NCBI GenBank assembly: GCA_938023035.1
Contig: CALIDI010000023.1
Location: forward strand, 1 to 64,000
Source of the DNA: an uncultured Leptolyngbyaceae cyanobacterium
Lineage (GTDB): Bacteria > Cyanobacteriota > Cyanobacteriia > Leptolyngbyales > Leptolyngbyaceae
Length of the DNA: 64,000 bases
Direction of reading: 5' to 3'
Shown: piece after piece, positions 26,089 through 34,577 of the stretch
How the letters are laid out: the number at the start of each line of letters is the position of its first letter
How positions within the stretch are numbered: the first letter of the stretch is position 1
Notes under the pieces: model-generated
Databases searched by the model: none
Told to the model about the DNA's origin: nothing
The model's input: the letters and a program-made list of their open reading frames with translations, nothing else
Translations under genes and position numbers: made by a program

Positions 26089-28644
26089 TTACAGTCGTTT
26101 CAATAATTCGGGCATGAAATTAGCGGGCACTTTACTTAAGGCCCGACTTTGGCCCTGCAAGCCGAAGATATTGTGAAAAGCGCGGATGGTTTGCACAACG
26201 TAGCTGAGCGCAGTTTGATAGTAATCAGGATGATGTTCCCAGCTACGGAGCACCTGGATTTGATGTTGTAGGGCCAGCTCTAAGCAGTCTGCACGTTGTT
26301 CTGGTGATTGTTGAATGTGTTGGTCGATCGCTAGTTGGTAATAGGCTAAGCCCAGATTACTCTGGGTTGCGGTGGGGTCAAAGGTCAGGGCGGGAGCATG
26401 GTTGGTGCTGGCTGCCTGTAGGTAGTGAACGGCTGCCAGGGCTGATTTGTAGGCGTTAATGGCTTGCAACAGATACTGCTGGCGATCGCGCGATTCGGTT
26501 TCAGCCAAGAGCGCCAGGTGCCAGTAGGCGGTACCCAGATTATTTTGAGTGGCCGCATGGGCATTAGGAGCCACTTCCAGGGTACGGAATGCAAGGGCCG
26601 CCGTATAAGCATTGATTGCTTGCTTCAGCAGTTCTGCGGCAGAAATGTCATGACCCCCTGCCGCCGCCACTTGGGGGGAATTTCTGGCGTGTTGAGCCAA
26701 ATTCCAGTAGGCTGTGCCCAGATTATTTTGCAGCATGGCGTAGTGCATTGGCTCTTGCTCTGGGCTGTAGTAGCTCAGAGCAGCATGATAGGCTGCGATC
26801 GCTTGGGTTAAGCAGCGCACAGGTTGTTGATATTGGGCTAGATTCCAGTAGGCCGTACCCAGATTATTTTGAGTGGCAGCATAGCGGGGTGGGTCTTCCC
26901 CTGGGCGGCGATAGCGCAGTGCTGCTTCATAGGCTTGCACCGATTTTTGCAGCACTTCTACCGTATTGCGATAGCGCGCCAGATCACCGTAAGCCGACCC
27001 CAGATTGTTCTGTAGCATTGCATAAGTCTGAGGCCGCACTGCTGGATCGGTCTTTTGCAGTGCCAGTTGGTAGGCGTTAATCCCCTGCTCCAGGTAAACC
27101 AGGCTGATGGCGGCATCGGTAAATTGCCGCGACAGCATCCAATACAGGTTACCCATGTCATTGAGCACATCGGCCCAGAGCGGTAACGTATCATCTTCTA
27201 AGTGTTTTAAGGTCTGCTCATAGGCATAGATAGCAATAATTAGGGTTTGATCAACAATATCGCCTTGCTCAATGCGATCGCGGTAAAGATTGCCCAAAGT
27301 CTGATAAGCGATCGCGAGTTGATTACCCCGCGCCTGCATCTGCTGAAGTTGTTCGATTCGCTGAATAGCGGTCAGAATCTGATTGGCGGCAGGGGTGCCT
27401 TCTACAGATGCGGTAGAGCGCGCCAGGGTAAAGAGCGTCTCAGCGGCATAAACCTGCGAGATCAGAGTCAGTAGCTCTGCTGCTGGCTCTTCTGGTTCTA
27501 GAGCAGGTGTCATCTCTGCTGACGGCGTTAGAACAGACCCATTATCTGGTGTGTCTGATGTTACAGCAATTACCGTATCAAGGCTTGGCTCTAAGGCTGC
27601 TGTTGGTAGCGCATCTGGCCCGGTTGCAGCGGCTGACATGGCATCAGCTACCGGATTTGTCAGAGCACTTGTGATCGAGCCGTCTGGCTCTTCATCTACT
27701 ACTTCTAAGGCCGGTTCCGCGTCATACTCATCTAGCGTTGCCAAGTCGTAGGTCAAGATATCCCACAGGTCTTCCGCTCCATTAGCATCCAAACAAATGG
27801 GATCATTGACGGGCGTAGTAGAGGTGACCAAGGGATCTCTAACTTCTTCAACACCATTCGCAGCTTCTGCTACTTGCGCATCTGCGATCGCCTCCGATGG
27901 CTGGGTGATGCTAATTGGCGGCGTTTCAGCAGCAGTATCTAGGGGAGAGGTTGCAACGGGAGCTGGCTCCCCTGCAATGGGTACGACCACCTGGGTAGAG
28001 CTAGGGGTCGGATCCCCTTCAAATTCAAACAGAGCCGTATGACAGTTCCAAAAAGCAGGTGCTGATTGCTGAATAGCATGCAGCCAGGGACGCGGTAACC
28101 ACAACACTAGACTGGACTCAATTCCACTCAGCGATCGCTCGACCTGTTGCAAGCTCAATAAAAATCGCTGTTGAGTAGGAGCAGCTTGGTGGGTCAAATG
28201 CTCAATGCCCAAAATCTGAAACCCTGGAATTCTGCGCGACTGGTGTAGCTCTGAGCGGGGTGGGTACTGAGCTAACCAGTTTGCCATTTGGGCAAAAGGG
28301 TCAGGGTTAGCTAAATCTAGACTGAGACTGACAAGCGTGGGATAATCCCCCTCTACTGCCGAATCTTGCAGCAACTCTGCCAGGATGGTCTCCGCTGATG
28401 ACGCAGTTGCCCTGGTTGTCTTGGTTGTATCTCTCCGGGTGTCCTCTAAATCCGCATGTAACTGAGTGATTAACTGGTTGCGCAGGCTCAGATCATCACA
28501 AACAGCCAAAAAAATCTGCCGCCGTAGATAGAGGCTAAGCGCTAATCGAAGCCGGTGATAGGTTGCCTGGTTTTGTTCTAAACCAACCATCGCTTGGGTA
28601 GAAGAATCGGCTTGAGTCAAGGTTAAAGCGTTCACAAGTTGCAT
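26089..28644 (-). CDS. Large cyanobacterial TPR protein with N-terminal NTPase-like region
   Basis: 851 residues from the ATG at 28644 (a TTG six codons earlier is also open). The first about 200 residues (YHRLRLALSLYLRRQIFLAV, ...) look like a degenerate NTPase-like domain without a Walker motif. An acidic, low-complexity linker of about 170 residues follows. The C-terminal half has eight or more tetratricopeptide-like repeats of the type AMLQNNLGTAYWNLAQY...AINAYTAAL, some nearly identical. Such solenoids bind other proteins. No signal peptide or membrane segment, so cytosolic. Function unknown. Confidence 0.82.
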   Translation of the reverse strand: MQLVNALTLTQADSSTQAMVGLEQNQATYHRLRLALSLYLRRQIFLAVCDDLSLRNQLITQLHADLEDTRRDTTKTTRATASSAETILAELLQDSAVEGDYPTLVSLSLDLANPDPFAQMANWLAQYPPRSELHQSRRIPGFQILGIEHLTHQAAPTQQRFLLSLQQVERSLSGIESSLVLWLPRPWLHAIQQSAPAFWNCHTALFEFEGDPTPSSTQVVVPIAGEPAPVATSPLDTAAETPPISITQPSEAIADAQVAEAANGVEEVRDPLVTSTTPVNDPICLDANGAEDLWDILTYDLATLDEYDAEPALEVVDEEPDGSITSALTNPVADAMSAAATGPDALPTAALEPSLDTVIAVTSDTPDNGSVLTPSAEMTPALEPEEPAAELLTLISQVYAAETLFTLARSTASVEGTPAANQILTAIQRIEQLQQMQARGNQLAIAYQTLGNLYRDRIEQGDIVDQTLIIAIYAYEQTLKHLEDDTLPLWADVLNDMGNLYWMLSRQFTDAAISLVYLEQGINAYQLALQKTDPAVRPQTYAMLQNNLGSAYGDLARYRNTVEVLQKSVQAYEAALRYRRPGEDPPRYAATQNNLGTAYWNLAQYQQPVRCLTQAIAAYHAALSYYSPEQEPMHYAMLQNNLGTAYWNLAQHARNSPQVAAAGGHDISAAELLKQAINAYTAALAFRTLEVAPNAHAATQNNLGTAYWHLALLAETESRDRQQYLLQAINAYKSALAAVHYLQAASTNHAPALTFDPTATQSNLGLAYYQLAIDQHIQQSPEQRADCLELALQHQIQVLRSWEHHPDYYQTALSYVVQTIRAFHNIFGLQGQSRALSKVPANFMPELLKRL

Positions 28645-29103
28645 TGAAGGCGGTCGAAGCAAAGGGAAAGGGTTGGGAAGAAAATCAGACCAAAAATTTT
28701 GACGGCTTCCTTCAATCGGTGGCTACCTCAATCAGGAAGCGTGTTTCTACCAACCTTATTCAGAGAGTTGTCGCAATGACAATGACCGACAAGGTTTGGA
28801 TATTACCCTCTTCTATAGAGACCTCGTCCTTTCAGGATGAAAGCTCACGAACTAAAAAGCGGGCCTCTGTGAAGAAACCCGCCTGATCACTATTGATACA
28901 ACTGATGCAATAAAGCTACTGACTCGGATGAATGGCAAGATGGTAGTAAGAGTCGGCCTAGCCGGTGCCCCCCTTCGCGATCGCAACCGTACTACCTGAT
29001 ACACCACAATCACCATCAACCGACGGTGCTACACCCATTGACAACGTAAAAATGCCAGAGGCTTTCATAGTGCTCAGCACCCATTGAACTCCGCCTAGCA
29101 GCC
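28645..29103. other. Non-coding stretch downstream of the ssl1498-like gene
   Basis: 459 nt. It holds the minus-strand terminator at 28854-28882. A 36-codon frame at 28958-29068 on the minus strand (MKASGIFTLSMGVAPSVDGD...) has no ribosome binding site or recognised relative and is not called. Confidence 0.5.
28854..28882 (-). terminator. Probable Rho-independent terminator
   Basis: Read on the minus strand, GCGGG and CCCGC arms with a 14-nt loop are followed by TTTTT. It probably ends the ssl1498-like transcript about 220 nt after its stop codon. Confidence 0.6.
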
Positions 29104-29283
29104 CTAGCTTACAGAGGAAACTGAAACAGCCACCACCAGCAAACCCACCACCAGCAAAGCGCCAGCCACTCCCAAAATCCAATAAGTACGCTGCTGCGCC
29201 TTCGTCGGGGGCTGTGCTTGATACATTTTGGGTTCAACCGCAAAGTTGTTAAGACGACCACCCTCTTCCGTTGTGTAGCGCAT
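29104..29283 (-). CDS. ssl1498-family light-harvesting-like small membrane protein
   Basis: A 59-residue frame from ATG 29283 to TAG 29106-29104, with AAGGATA 4 nt upstream. The sequence MRYTTEEGGRLNNFAVEPKM then QAQPPTKAQQR is the hallmark N-terminus of the ssl1498 family, followed by one membrane helix (YWILGVAGALLVVGLLVVAV). The family is related to Hli/light-harvesting-like proteins of thylakoids, and its role is not settled; some members associate with photosystem assembly. Single gene with a downstream terminator. It is shorter than many automatic gene-size cut-offs and easily missed. Confidence 0.9.
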   Translation of the reverse strand: MRYTTEEGGRLNNFAVEPKMYQAQPPTKAQQRTYWILGVAGALLVVGLLVVAVSVSSVS

Positions 29284-30155
29284 GAACTATCCTTAATTGA
29301 TGATTTGTGCCTTGTTAAAGAATACACGAATCTAAAGAATAGTTCGTATTCGTTAAGTTTTAAAACAAAGCCTGCATCAGAAGATGTGAATTCTTGTAAA
29401 GAAAGCCCTGATCGCGATCAGAGTTTATACGCTAGTCTACCTACCTGTTTAGGTAGTTGAATAATGCCCTGACACTTGTAATGAATCTGACACTTGTAAT
29501 GAATCCAACACTTGAGAATGAGGAGGAGAGATAAAAATGGGTTAGTTTAGGGTAGCCCAGTCGGGTGCAGCACCAGCAGGGAGGATAAGACTCGGTCTTG
29601 ACACTACTAGAAATAGCATTCCTTTGCCTTGAGTTAATTTCCTCTTTATTTTACTAGTGATAAATATTTTGCTGATAATGAGGGCTGCTTACTTGGAGAA
29701 ATCAGCAATTTCTTATGCTGTATTTCCGCCAGGAGAAGATAACAACTTGCTCCTTTTTTGCAGAAAACTTAGAGGTAAAACTCAACAAAACCATGATTCT
29801 TGACTATTTTAATATAGCTTATCTATGTGTCACGGCTAGACCCAGTTTAGATAGAGGTCGGTAGGGGAATTTGGTAGCAAAGCGCTGTGGTACCTATCGA
29901 GCTAGATTTTAGGCATCTTTTTCAAATTAGTTAGGCTCATTTTGGGCTTTCTAGAGAATTTTATTTTGGGCAAAATGGGCTTGATCAGCCCGTTACTGAA
30001 CCTTAAACAAAATTGCAAGATGGTAGTAATGTAGGGTTAACAAAATGAATTTTCCTGGATTCTTCATTTTTATTGTCCTCAGTTTTTTTGAATAGTTTCT
30101 GAATCATTCTTAATGGCTTCTAATTAATTTAGATGTGTCTACTGAGATTCGCTGC
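29284..30155. other. AT-rich divergent intergenic region
   Basis: 872 nt between the ssl1498-like gene and the receiver-kinase gene, clearly richer in A+T than the surrounding genes. It has an 18-bp tandem repeat (29469-29504). No gene was found; it must contain both promoters, but boxes could not be fixed. Confidence 0.6.
29469..29504. repeat. 18-bp tandem repeat
   Basis: CTGACACTTGTAATGAAT is present twice in tandem without mismatch, and a third, decayed unit (CAACACTTGAGAATGAG) follows. Confidence 0.85.
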
Positions 30156-31289
30156 ATGTCTTTAATTCGCATACTCGTTGTAGAAGATGAGCCAATTGTG
30201 GCAGAGGATATTGCCGGTCGGCTCACTCGCATGGGCTACGAGGTTGTTGGGGTAGTGGAGTCTGGGGAAGCAGCGATCGCCCTGGCAGAAGCAACCCTAC
30301 CCAGTCTGGTATTGATGGATATTGTCCTGGAGGGAGAGCTGGATGGCATTGAGGCTGCCGAGTGGCTGCGGACGAATCTGGATGTTCCTGTAGTTTATCT
30401 GACGGCTAACGCCGATGAGAGTACGCTACAACGGGCGAAGGCGACCATTCCCTTTGGCTACATCCTAAAGCCCTTCAAAGAGCGAGAGCTACAGGCCACG
30501 ATTGAAATTGCGATTTCACGGCATCAAGCAGAGAGAGAAGTGCGTCGTGCCCTGACAAAGCAGCAGCTATGGCAGTCTTTGACGAAACGAGAGGATGCAC
30601 AACCACTCGATGACGAAGCCCGGTCACAGTATCTAATGATGGCAGTGCATGAACTACGCACGCCACTCTCGATTGTTAAGGTTTCTGCCAGTTTGTTACG
30701 AGAACGGGGTGGCAGCATGTCAGAGAGCGATCGCAACCGCAACCTGGCCTACATTGAAAATGCGATTGGCAATATGAATGATCTGCTAGAAGACGTCTTG
30801 ACGCTAAGCAAAGTCAACCGCCGCCGTCTAGACTTCAATCCAGAAGCGATGGCTCTAGACACGTTCTGCGAAAACCTGGTGGATGCCATGCGCTGGAGTT
30901 TGGGCGAACAATATCAACTGGTTTTTGTCGTTTCAGGGGAGCGCTATGTCGTCTCTTTAGACCAAAAGCTCATCTGGCATGCACTGAATAATCTGCTTTC
31001 TAATGCGATTAAATATTCACCTTCAGCTTCCACAGTTACTCTAGAGTTGGTGTATCAGCCAGAGGCGGTGGTAATTCGAGTCACCGATCAGGGGATTGGT
31101 ATTCCTCCTGAAGATCATGCCCGACTCTTTGAACCCTTTCATCGTGCCAAAAATGTGGGCAGTATTGCTGGTACTGGTTTGGGTTTGGCGATCGTCAAAC
31201 ATTGTGTAGAACTGCACGGTGGCACCATTCGCTTTTCTAGTGTTTTAGGCAGTGGCACGACCTTTATCATCACCCTACCTCGGCAATAG
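30156..31289 (+). CDS. Response-regulator receiver/histidine kinase hybrid
   Basis: 377 residues from the ATG at 30156. An N-terminal receiver domain has the acidic pair E10-D11, the phospho-acceptor D55 (LVLMDIVLEG), Thr and the conserved Lys (GYILKPFKE). A short coiled link leads to a HisKA domain with H165 in AVHELRTPLS, and a HATPase domain with N-box NNLLSNAIKYSP, G1 DQGIGIP and G2 GTGLGLAIV. There is no sensor or membrane part, so it takes its signal by phosphotransfer from another kinase. This reversed REC-kinase order is common in cyanobacteria. The output partner is not encoded nearby. Confidence 0.92.
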   Translation: MSLIRILVVEDEPIVAEDIAGRLTRMGYEVVGVVESGEAAIALAEATLPSLVLMDIVLEGELDGIEAAEWLRTNLDVPVVYLTANADESTLQRAKATIPFGYILKPFKERELQATIEIAISRHQAEREVRRALTKQQLWQSLTKREDAQPLDDEARSQYLMMAVHELRTPLSIVKVSASLLRERGGSMSESDRNRNLAYIENAIGNMNDLLEDVLTLSKVNRRRLDFNPEAMALDTFCENLVDAMRWSLGEQYQLVFVVSGERYVVSLDQKLIWHALNNLLSNAIKYSPSASTVTLELVYQPEAVVIRVTDQGIGIPPEDHARLFEPFHRAKNVGSIAGTGLGLAIVKHCVELHGGTIRFSSVLGSGTTFIITLPRQ

Positions 31290-31746
31290 AAACCAGTTGA
31301 AAACGAACTGGGTCGATGTCTCCAGTGGGTGAGATTTCCCTAATCCCCTTTCCTCTGATTGGCTGACAAAACGACTCAAACCGCTGATATTTCTTCCTCT
31401 AAGCGGACGACTAAGGTCTCGCCTAGACACTTGGGGCCGCCCCTAATAAACCAGTAGACTGGATAGGGACGGCGATCGCCGTCCCTAAAGGAGTTAGGGG
31501 TGTGTGGGAGACGCTGCCCCCAGCCGCTTCCCCCCCTGCACCCCAACCTAAATCAGATGACGATGGCTATATCTAGCGCACCGACGAGATTGAAACCATC
31601 GGGCTAATCACTTGAGAATGCCCAGTGTGGCAACAATGCCCGCTCCCGCGCGCCATTCAGCTACGAGCACCCTATCGCTCTACCAGAGGCCAGGAATCGG
31701 GTAAAATCGCACTCGCAGATCTTTCCTCCCTTCACGATTGCCCGCC
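31290..31746. other. Intergenic region with a HIP1-centred palindrome
   Basis: 457 nt. It contains the 24-bp palindrome at 31464-31487 and a G/C-rich segment (31496-31552) of intergenic-repeat character. No gene was seen. Confidence 0.5.
31464..31487. repeat. Perfect 24-bp palindrome centred on a HIP1 octamer
   Basis: TAGGGACGGCGATCGCCGTC continues as CCTA; the whole 24-mer is its own reverse complement, with GCGATCGC at the centre. It lies about 175 nt after the receiver-kinase stop, without a T-run. It could stall polymerase or act as a binding site. Confidence 0.95.
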
Positions 31747-33072
31747 ATGTTGCCGGATACCCCCCATTATTGGTTACGGAATGCTCGCATCCCAGAGGCG
31801 TTGCTCGTGCGCAGTCGCCAGGGGCGCAATCGTCAGTGGTCGGCTCCACCCGATGCGAGAACTGATGATCTGTTGCCGATTGATTTAGAAATTACGGCAG
31901 GTAGTATCGCCAGTATTGCCGCAGCGGGAACAATCGCAAACTACAGTCATCCTTCTGTTGATCTAAAAGGAGGACTGGTCTTTCCCTGCTTCGTCGATGG
32001 GCATACCCATCTCGATAAGGGGCATATCTGGGAGCGATCGCCCAATCTCGATGGCTCCTTTAACCAGGCGATCGCCGCGATCGCGGGTGACGCCCCCCGC
32101 TGGCACGAGGCTGACCTTTACCGCCGTATGGAATTTGGCCTGCGCTGTAGCTATGCCCATGGCACTCAGGCGATCCGCACCCATCTGGATGCCGCTGGGG
32201 AATTAGGAGCATTGAATTTTAGCGTTTTTCGCCAATTGCAGCAGGCTTGGGCCGATCGACTCATCCTACAGGCCGCCTGTCTGGTGCCCCTGGAGTATTA
32301 TGAAACCCCTGCCGGAGAAGTCCTCGCCGATTTAGTCGCAGAGCACGGTGGCATTTTGGGTGGTTTTGCTTACATGAATCCAGATATTCACACCCAAGTG
32401 GAGCGGGTCGTGGCTATAGCGAAGGATCGCCACCTGGATCTTGACCTACATACTGATGAAACAAATGATCCCGATTCGATCACACTGCTGCTAGTAGCTA
32501 AAGCCGCTATCGCTCAACGCTTTTCCGGGCAGATTGTTTGCGGACATTGTTGCAGTCTAGCGCTGCAAACTGAAGAAATTGTCTACCAAACCATCCAACA
32601 GGTCAAACAGGCAAAAATCGGGATTGTTAGCCTACCCCTGTGCAATCTTTATCTGCAAGATCGACAGGCTCGGCGTACTCCCCGCTGGCGCGGCGTCACA
32701 CTGCTCCACGAATTAAAGACGGCAGGAGTGCCTGTGGCGATCGCTAGCGATAACTGTCGAGATCCGTTTTATGCCTATGGTGATCACGATGCGCTTGAGG
32801 TTTTCTCCCTATCTACCAAAATTGCCCACCTGGATCGCCCCTATGGCGATTGGTGCCGGGCAATTACCTCTACCCCCGCGGATCTGATGGGCTTAACCAC
32901 CATCGGGCGCATAGGGGTGGGCCTGTCTGCCGACCTGGTTATTTTCAAAGCCCGCAGCTACAGTGAGCTGTTTGCCCGACCCCAGAGCGATCGCTGCGTG
33001 CTACGGGCTGGCATAGCAATTGACACCACTTTGCCAGACTATGCTGAGTTAGATGATCTGATTGTCCGCTAG
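31747..33072 (+). CDS. Cytosine-deaminase-like amidohydrolase
   Basis: 441 residues from ATG 31747; a TTG three codons upstream is also open. The metal-dependent amidohydrolase fold is shown by VDGHTHLDKGHI (the HxH pair), the metal-site His in DLDLHTDETNDPDS, His in IVCGHCCSLAL, and the catalytic Asp in VAIASDNCRDPFY. The DKGH and HTDET spellings are those of cytosine deaminase and its relatives, which release ammonia from cytosine or related pyrimidines or triazines. The exact substrate cannot be told. Single gene. Confidence 0.85.
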   Translation: MLPDTPHYWLRNARIPEALLVRSRQGRNRQWSAPPDARTDDLLPIDLEITAGSIASIAAAGTIANYSHPSVDLKGGLVFPCFVDGHTHLDKGHIWERSPNLDGSFNQAIAAIAGDAPRWHEADLYRRMEFGLRCSYAHGTQAIRTHLDAAGELGALNFSVFRQLQQAWADRLILQAACLVPLEYYETPAGEVLADLVAEHGGILGGFAYMNPDIHTQVERVVAIAKDRHLDLDLHTDETNDPDSITLLLVAKAAIAQRFSGQIVCGHCCSLALQTEEIVYQTIQQVKQAKIGIVSLPLCNLYLQDRQARRTPRWRGVTLLHELKTAGVPVAIASDNCRDPFYAYGDHDALEVFSLSTKIAHLDRPYGDWCRAITSTPADLMGLTTIGRIGVGLSADLVIFKARSYSELFARPQSDRCVLRAGIAIDTTLPDYAELDDLIVR

Positions 33073-33517
33073 GCAGTACAATCACTTCGCTGGGTCGAAG
33101 CAAAAATGACGTTGCTGAATCTGGATAGGAATCACCTAGTTCGCCCTCACCTTGGCCCTCTTCCAAAGGGAGAGGGAACTGGATCGCTCGCTCTCTTCTC
33201 TCATTGGGATGATGATACAGCCCTGACGGGCATTCAAGCGGGCATTCAAGCAAGGGGGATGAGGGCGATTCATCCCTTCGTTAGGCAACACTGCAAGAAT
33301 AGGTGCCAATTTCAACACAAGAGGATGCAGAAACCTGATTGAACGCCTTGCATCCCAGAACTTCTATCACTATTACCAAGTTACTGAGTCCACTGCGGAT
33401 TAGAGGTGGTGGGGGTGCTGCCCCAGCCAAGCGGTCAACCCCTGTACTCCTTCCTCAATCAGGTGTCTATGGCGATACAATCTAAAATCGCACATTCAAA
33501 CTTCAGAATGGTATGAG
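33073..33517. other. Intergenic region with an R1 repeat
   Basis: 445 nt holding copy B of the R1 repeat, and otherwise nothing I can support. Confidence 0.5.
33143..33267 (+). repeat. MITE-like palindromic repeat R1, copy B (degenerate)
   Basis: CGCCCTCACCTTGG... to GGGGGATGAGGGCG. The inner palindromes are decayed, but the ends are inverted relatives (CGCCCTCA/TGAGGGCG). Within it GGGCATTCAAGC is doubled. It shares CCCTGACGGGCATTC with copy F, and the tail CATCCCTTCGTTAG with copy A. Confidence 0.7.
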
Positions 33518-34270
33518 ATGGCGACAGAGCACGGGCAACCAAACAGACTAGAACCATTTTCAGTGTTGGGGGTACCCATTCACCTGACCTCTGATTATTT
33601 GAGCTGGCTGGTGGAGCGCATCAGTCAAAAGCAGGGCTGCCATGTGGTCACACTCAATGCTGAAATGACAATGCAAGCCGAGCGGGAGCCAAGACTGGCC
33701 GCAGTGATCCGACAGGCCGATCTGGTCATCCCCGATGGGGCAGGGGTGGTACTGTATCTGCGCCTGTACGGACGGAGGGTGACCCGCTGCCCAGGGATTG
33801 AGTTAGCTGAAGCGCTCCTGCGTGAGTTGAGTCAGAGATCGCCGGGAGCCATTTTCTTTTTTGGTGGCAGGCCGGGTATCGCCGCCCAGGCCGCCGTCAA
33901 CCTCCAAGCAAAATACCCAGGTTTGGCGATCACCCATTGTCAAGATGGCTACCTGACCCCTGAAACGACTCCTGACTTTTTGCACAAGTTGAAAACCCTT
34001 CAGCCCCAACTAGTTTTGGTAGGTTTAGGGGTGCCTCGCCAGGAATTTTGGATTGCAGAACATCGCCACCTCTGTCCCCATGCGGTTTGGATTGGGGTTG
34101 GCGGTAGCTTTGACATCTGGGCTGGTAGTAAAACCCGTGCCCCTGGCTGGTTGCGAAACAACCATTTGGAATGGGTTTACCGCCTTTATCAGGAACCCTG
34201 GCGCTGGAAACGGATGCTGGATTTGCCTCGTTTTGCTTGGCGATCGCTATTGTGTCGCTTCACCCACTAA
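33518..34270 (+). CDS. WecG/TagA/CpsF-family glycosyltransferase
   Basis: 250 residues. The family hallmarks are TLNAEMTMQAEREP, IPDGAGVVLYLR with the catalytic Asp, PGIELAEALL, FFFGGRPGIAAQA, VGLGVPRQEFWIAEH and VGGSFDIWAGSKTRAPGWLRNNHLEW. These enzymes (N-acetylmannosaminyltransferase in teichoic acid and enterobacterial common antigen synthesis) add a second sugar to a lipid-linked precursor at the membrane face. Here it probably serves exopolysaccharide synthesis. Single gene; no other polysaccharide gene is adjacent. Confidence 0.93.
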   Translation: MATEHGQPNRLEPFSVLGVPIHLTSDYLSWLVERISQKQGCHVVTLNAEMTMQAEREPRLAAVIRQADLVIPDGAGVVLYLRLYGRRVTRCPGIELAEALLRELSQRSPGAIFFFGGRPGIAAQAAVNLQAKYPGLAITHCQDGYLTPETTPDFLHKLKTLQPQLVLVGLGVPRQEFWIAEHRHLCPHAVWIGVGGSFDIWAGSKTRAPGWLRNNHLEWVYRLYQEPWRWKRMLDLPRFAWRSLLCRFTH

Positions 34271-34577
34271 TGCCTGCAAATGGCATCTCTTTGGGTTTAT
34301 TCCCATCCTTTGGGGCAGAAAATCGGCTGAGGCCCGCCCATGGGTTCATATCATTGCGCGATCTCATATCATTGCGCGATCTGTAGGTGGATTCATCGCA
34401 GATCACCATTGCCCATCCAATCAATCAGAGATACAAGCACCAGATACGGCACTCAAAGCGCACATTAGGAAAAGCTTGCCGGTCAAGTCCTCTGAGCAGA
34501 AGTATTTCACGCCTGTCACTTGTCTGCTTTCACCGCTTGCCTGCTGTGAAGACTAAGGCCGAACCTAGACCACCTGC
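34271..34577. other. Intergenic region between convergent genes
   Basis: 307 nt with an 18-bp tandem repeat (34346-34381). No terminator hairpin with a T-run could be found. Confidence 0.5.
34346..34381. repeat. 18-bp perfect tandem repeat
   Basis: TCATATCATTGCGCGATC occurs twice in tandem without mismatch, 76 nt after the WecG-type gene. Confidence 0.9.

Noticed and set aside
28958-29182. Minus-strand frame of 74 codons downstream of and overlapping the ssl1498-like gene
   Set aside because: It overlaps the better supported small gene out of frame; its only private part (36 codons) has no ribosome site or recognisable family.
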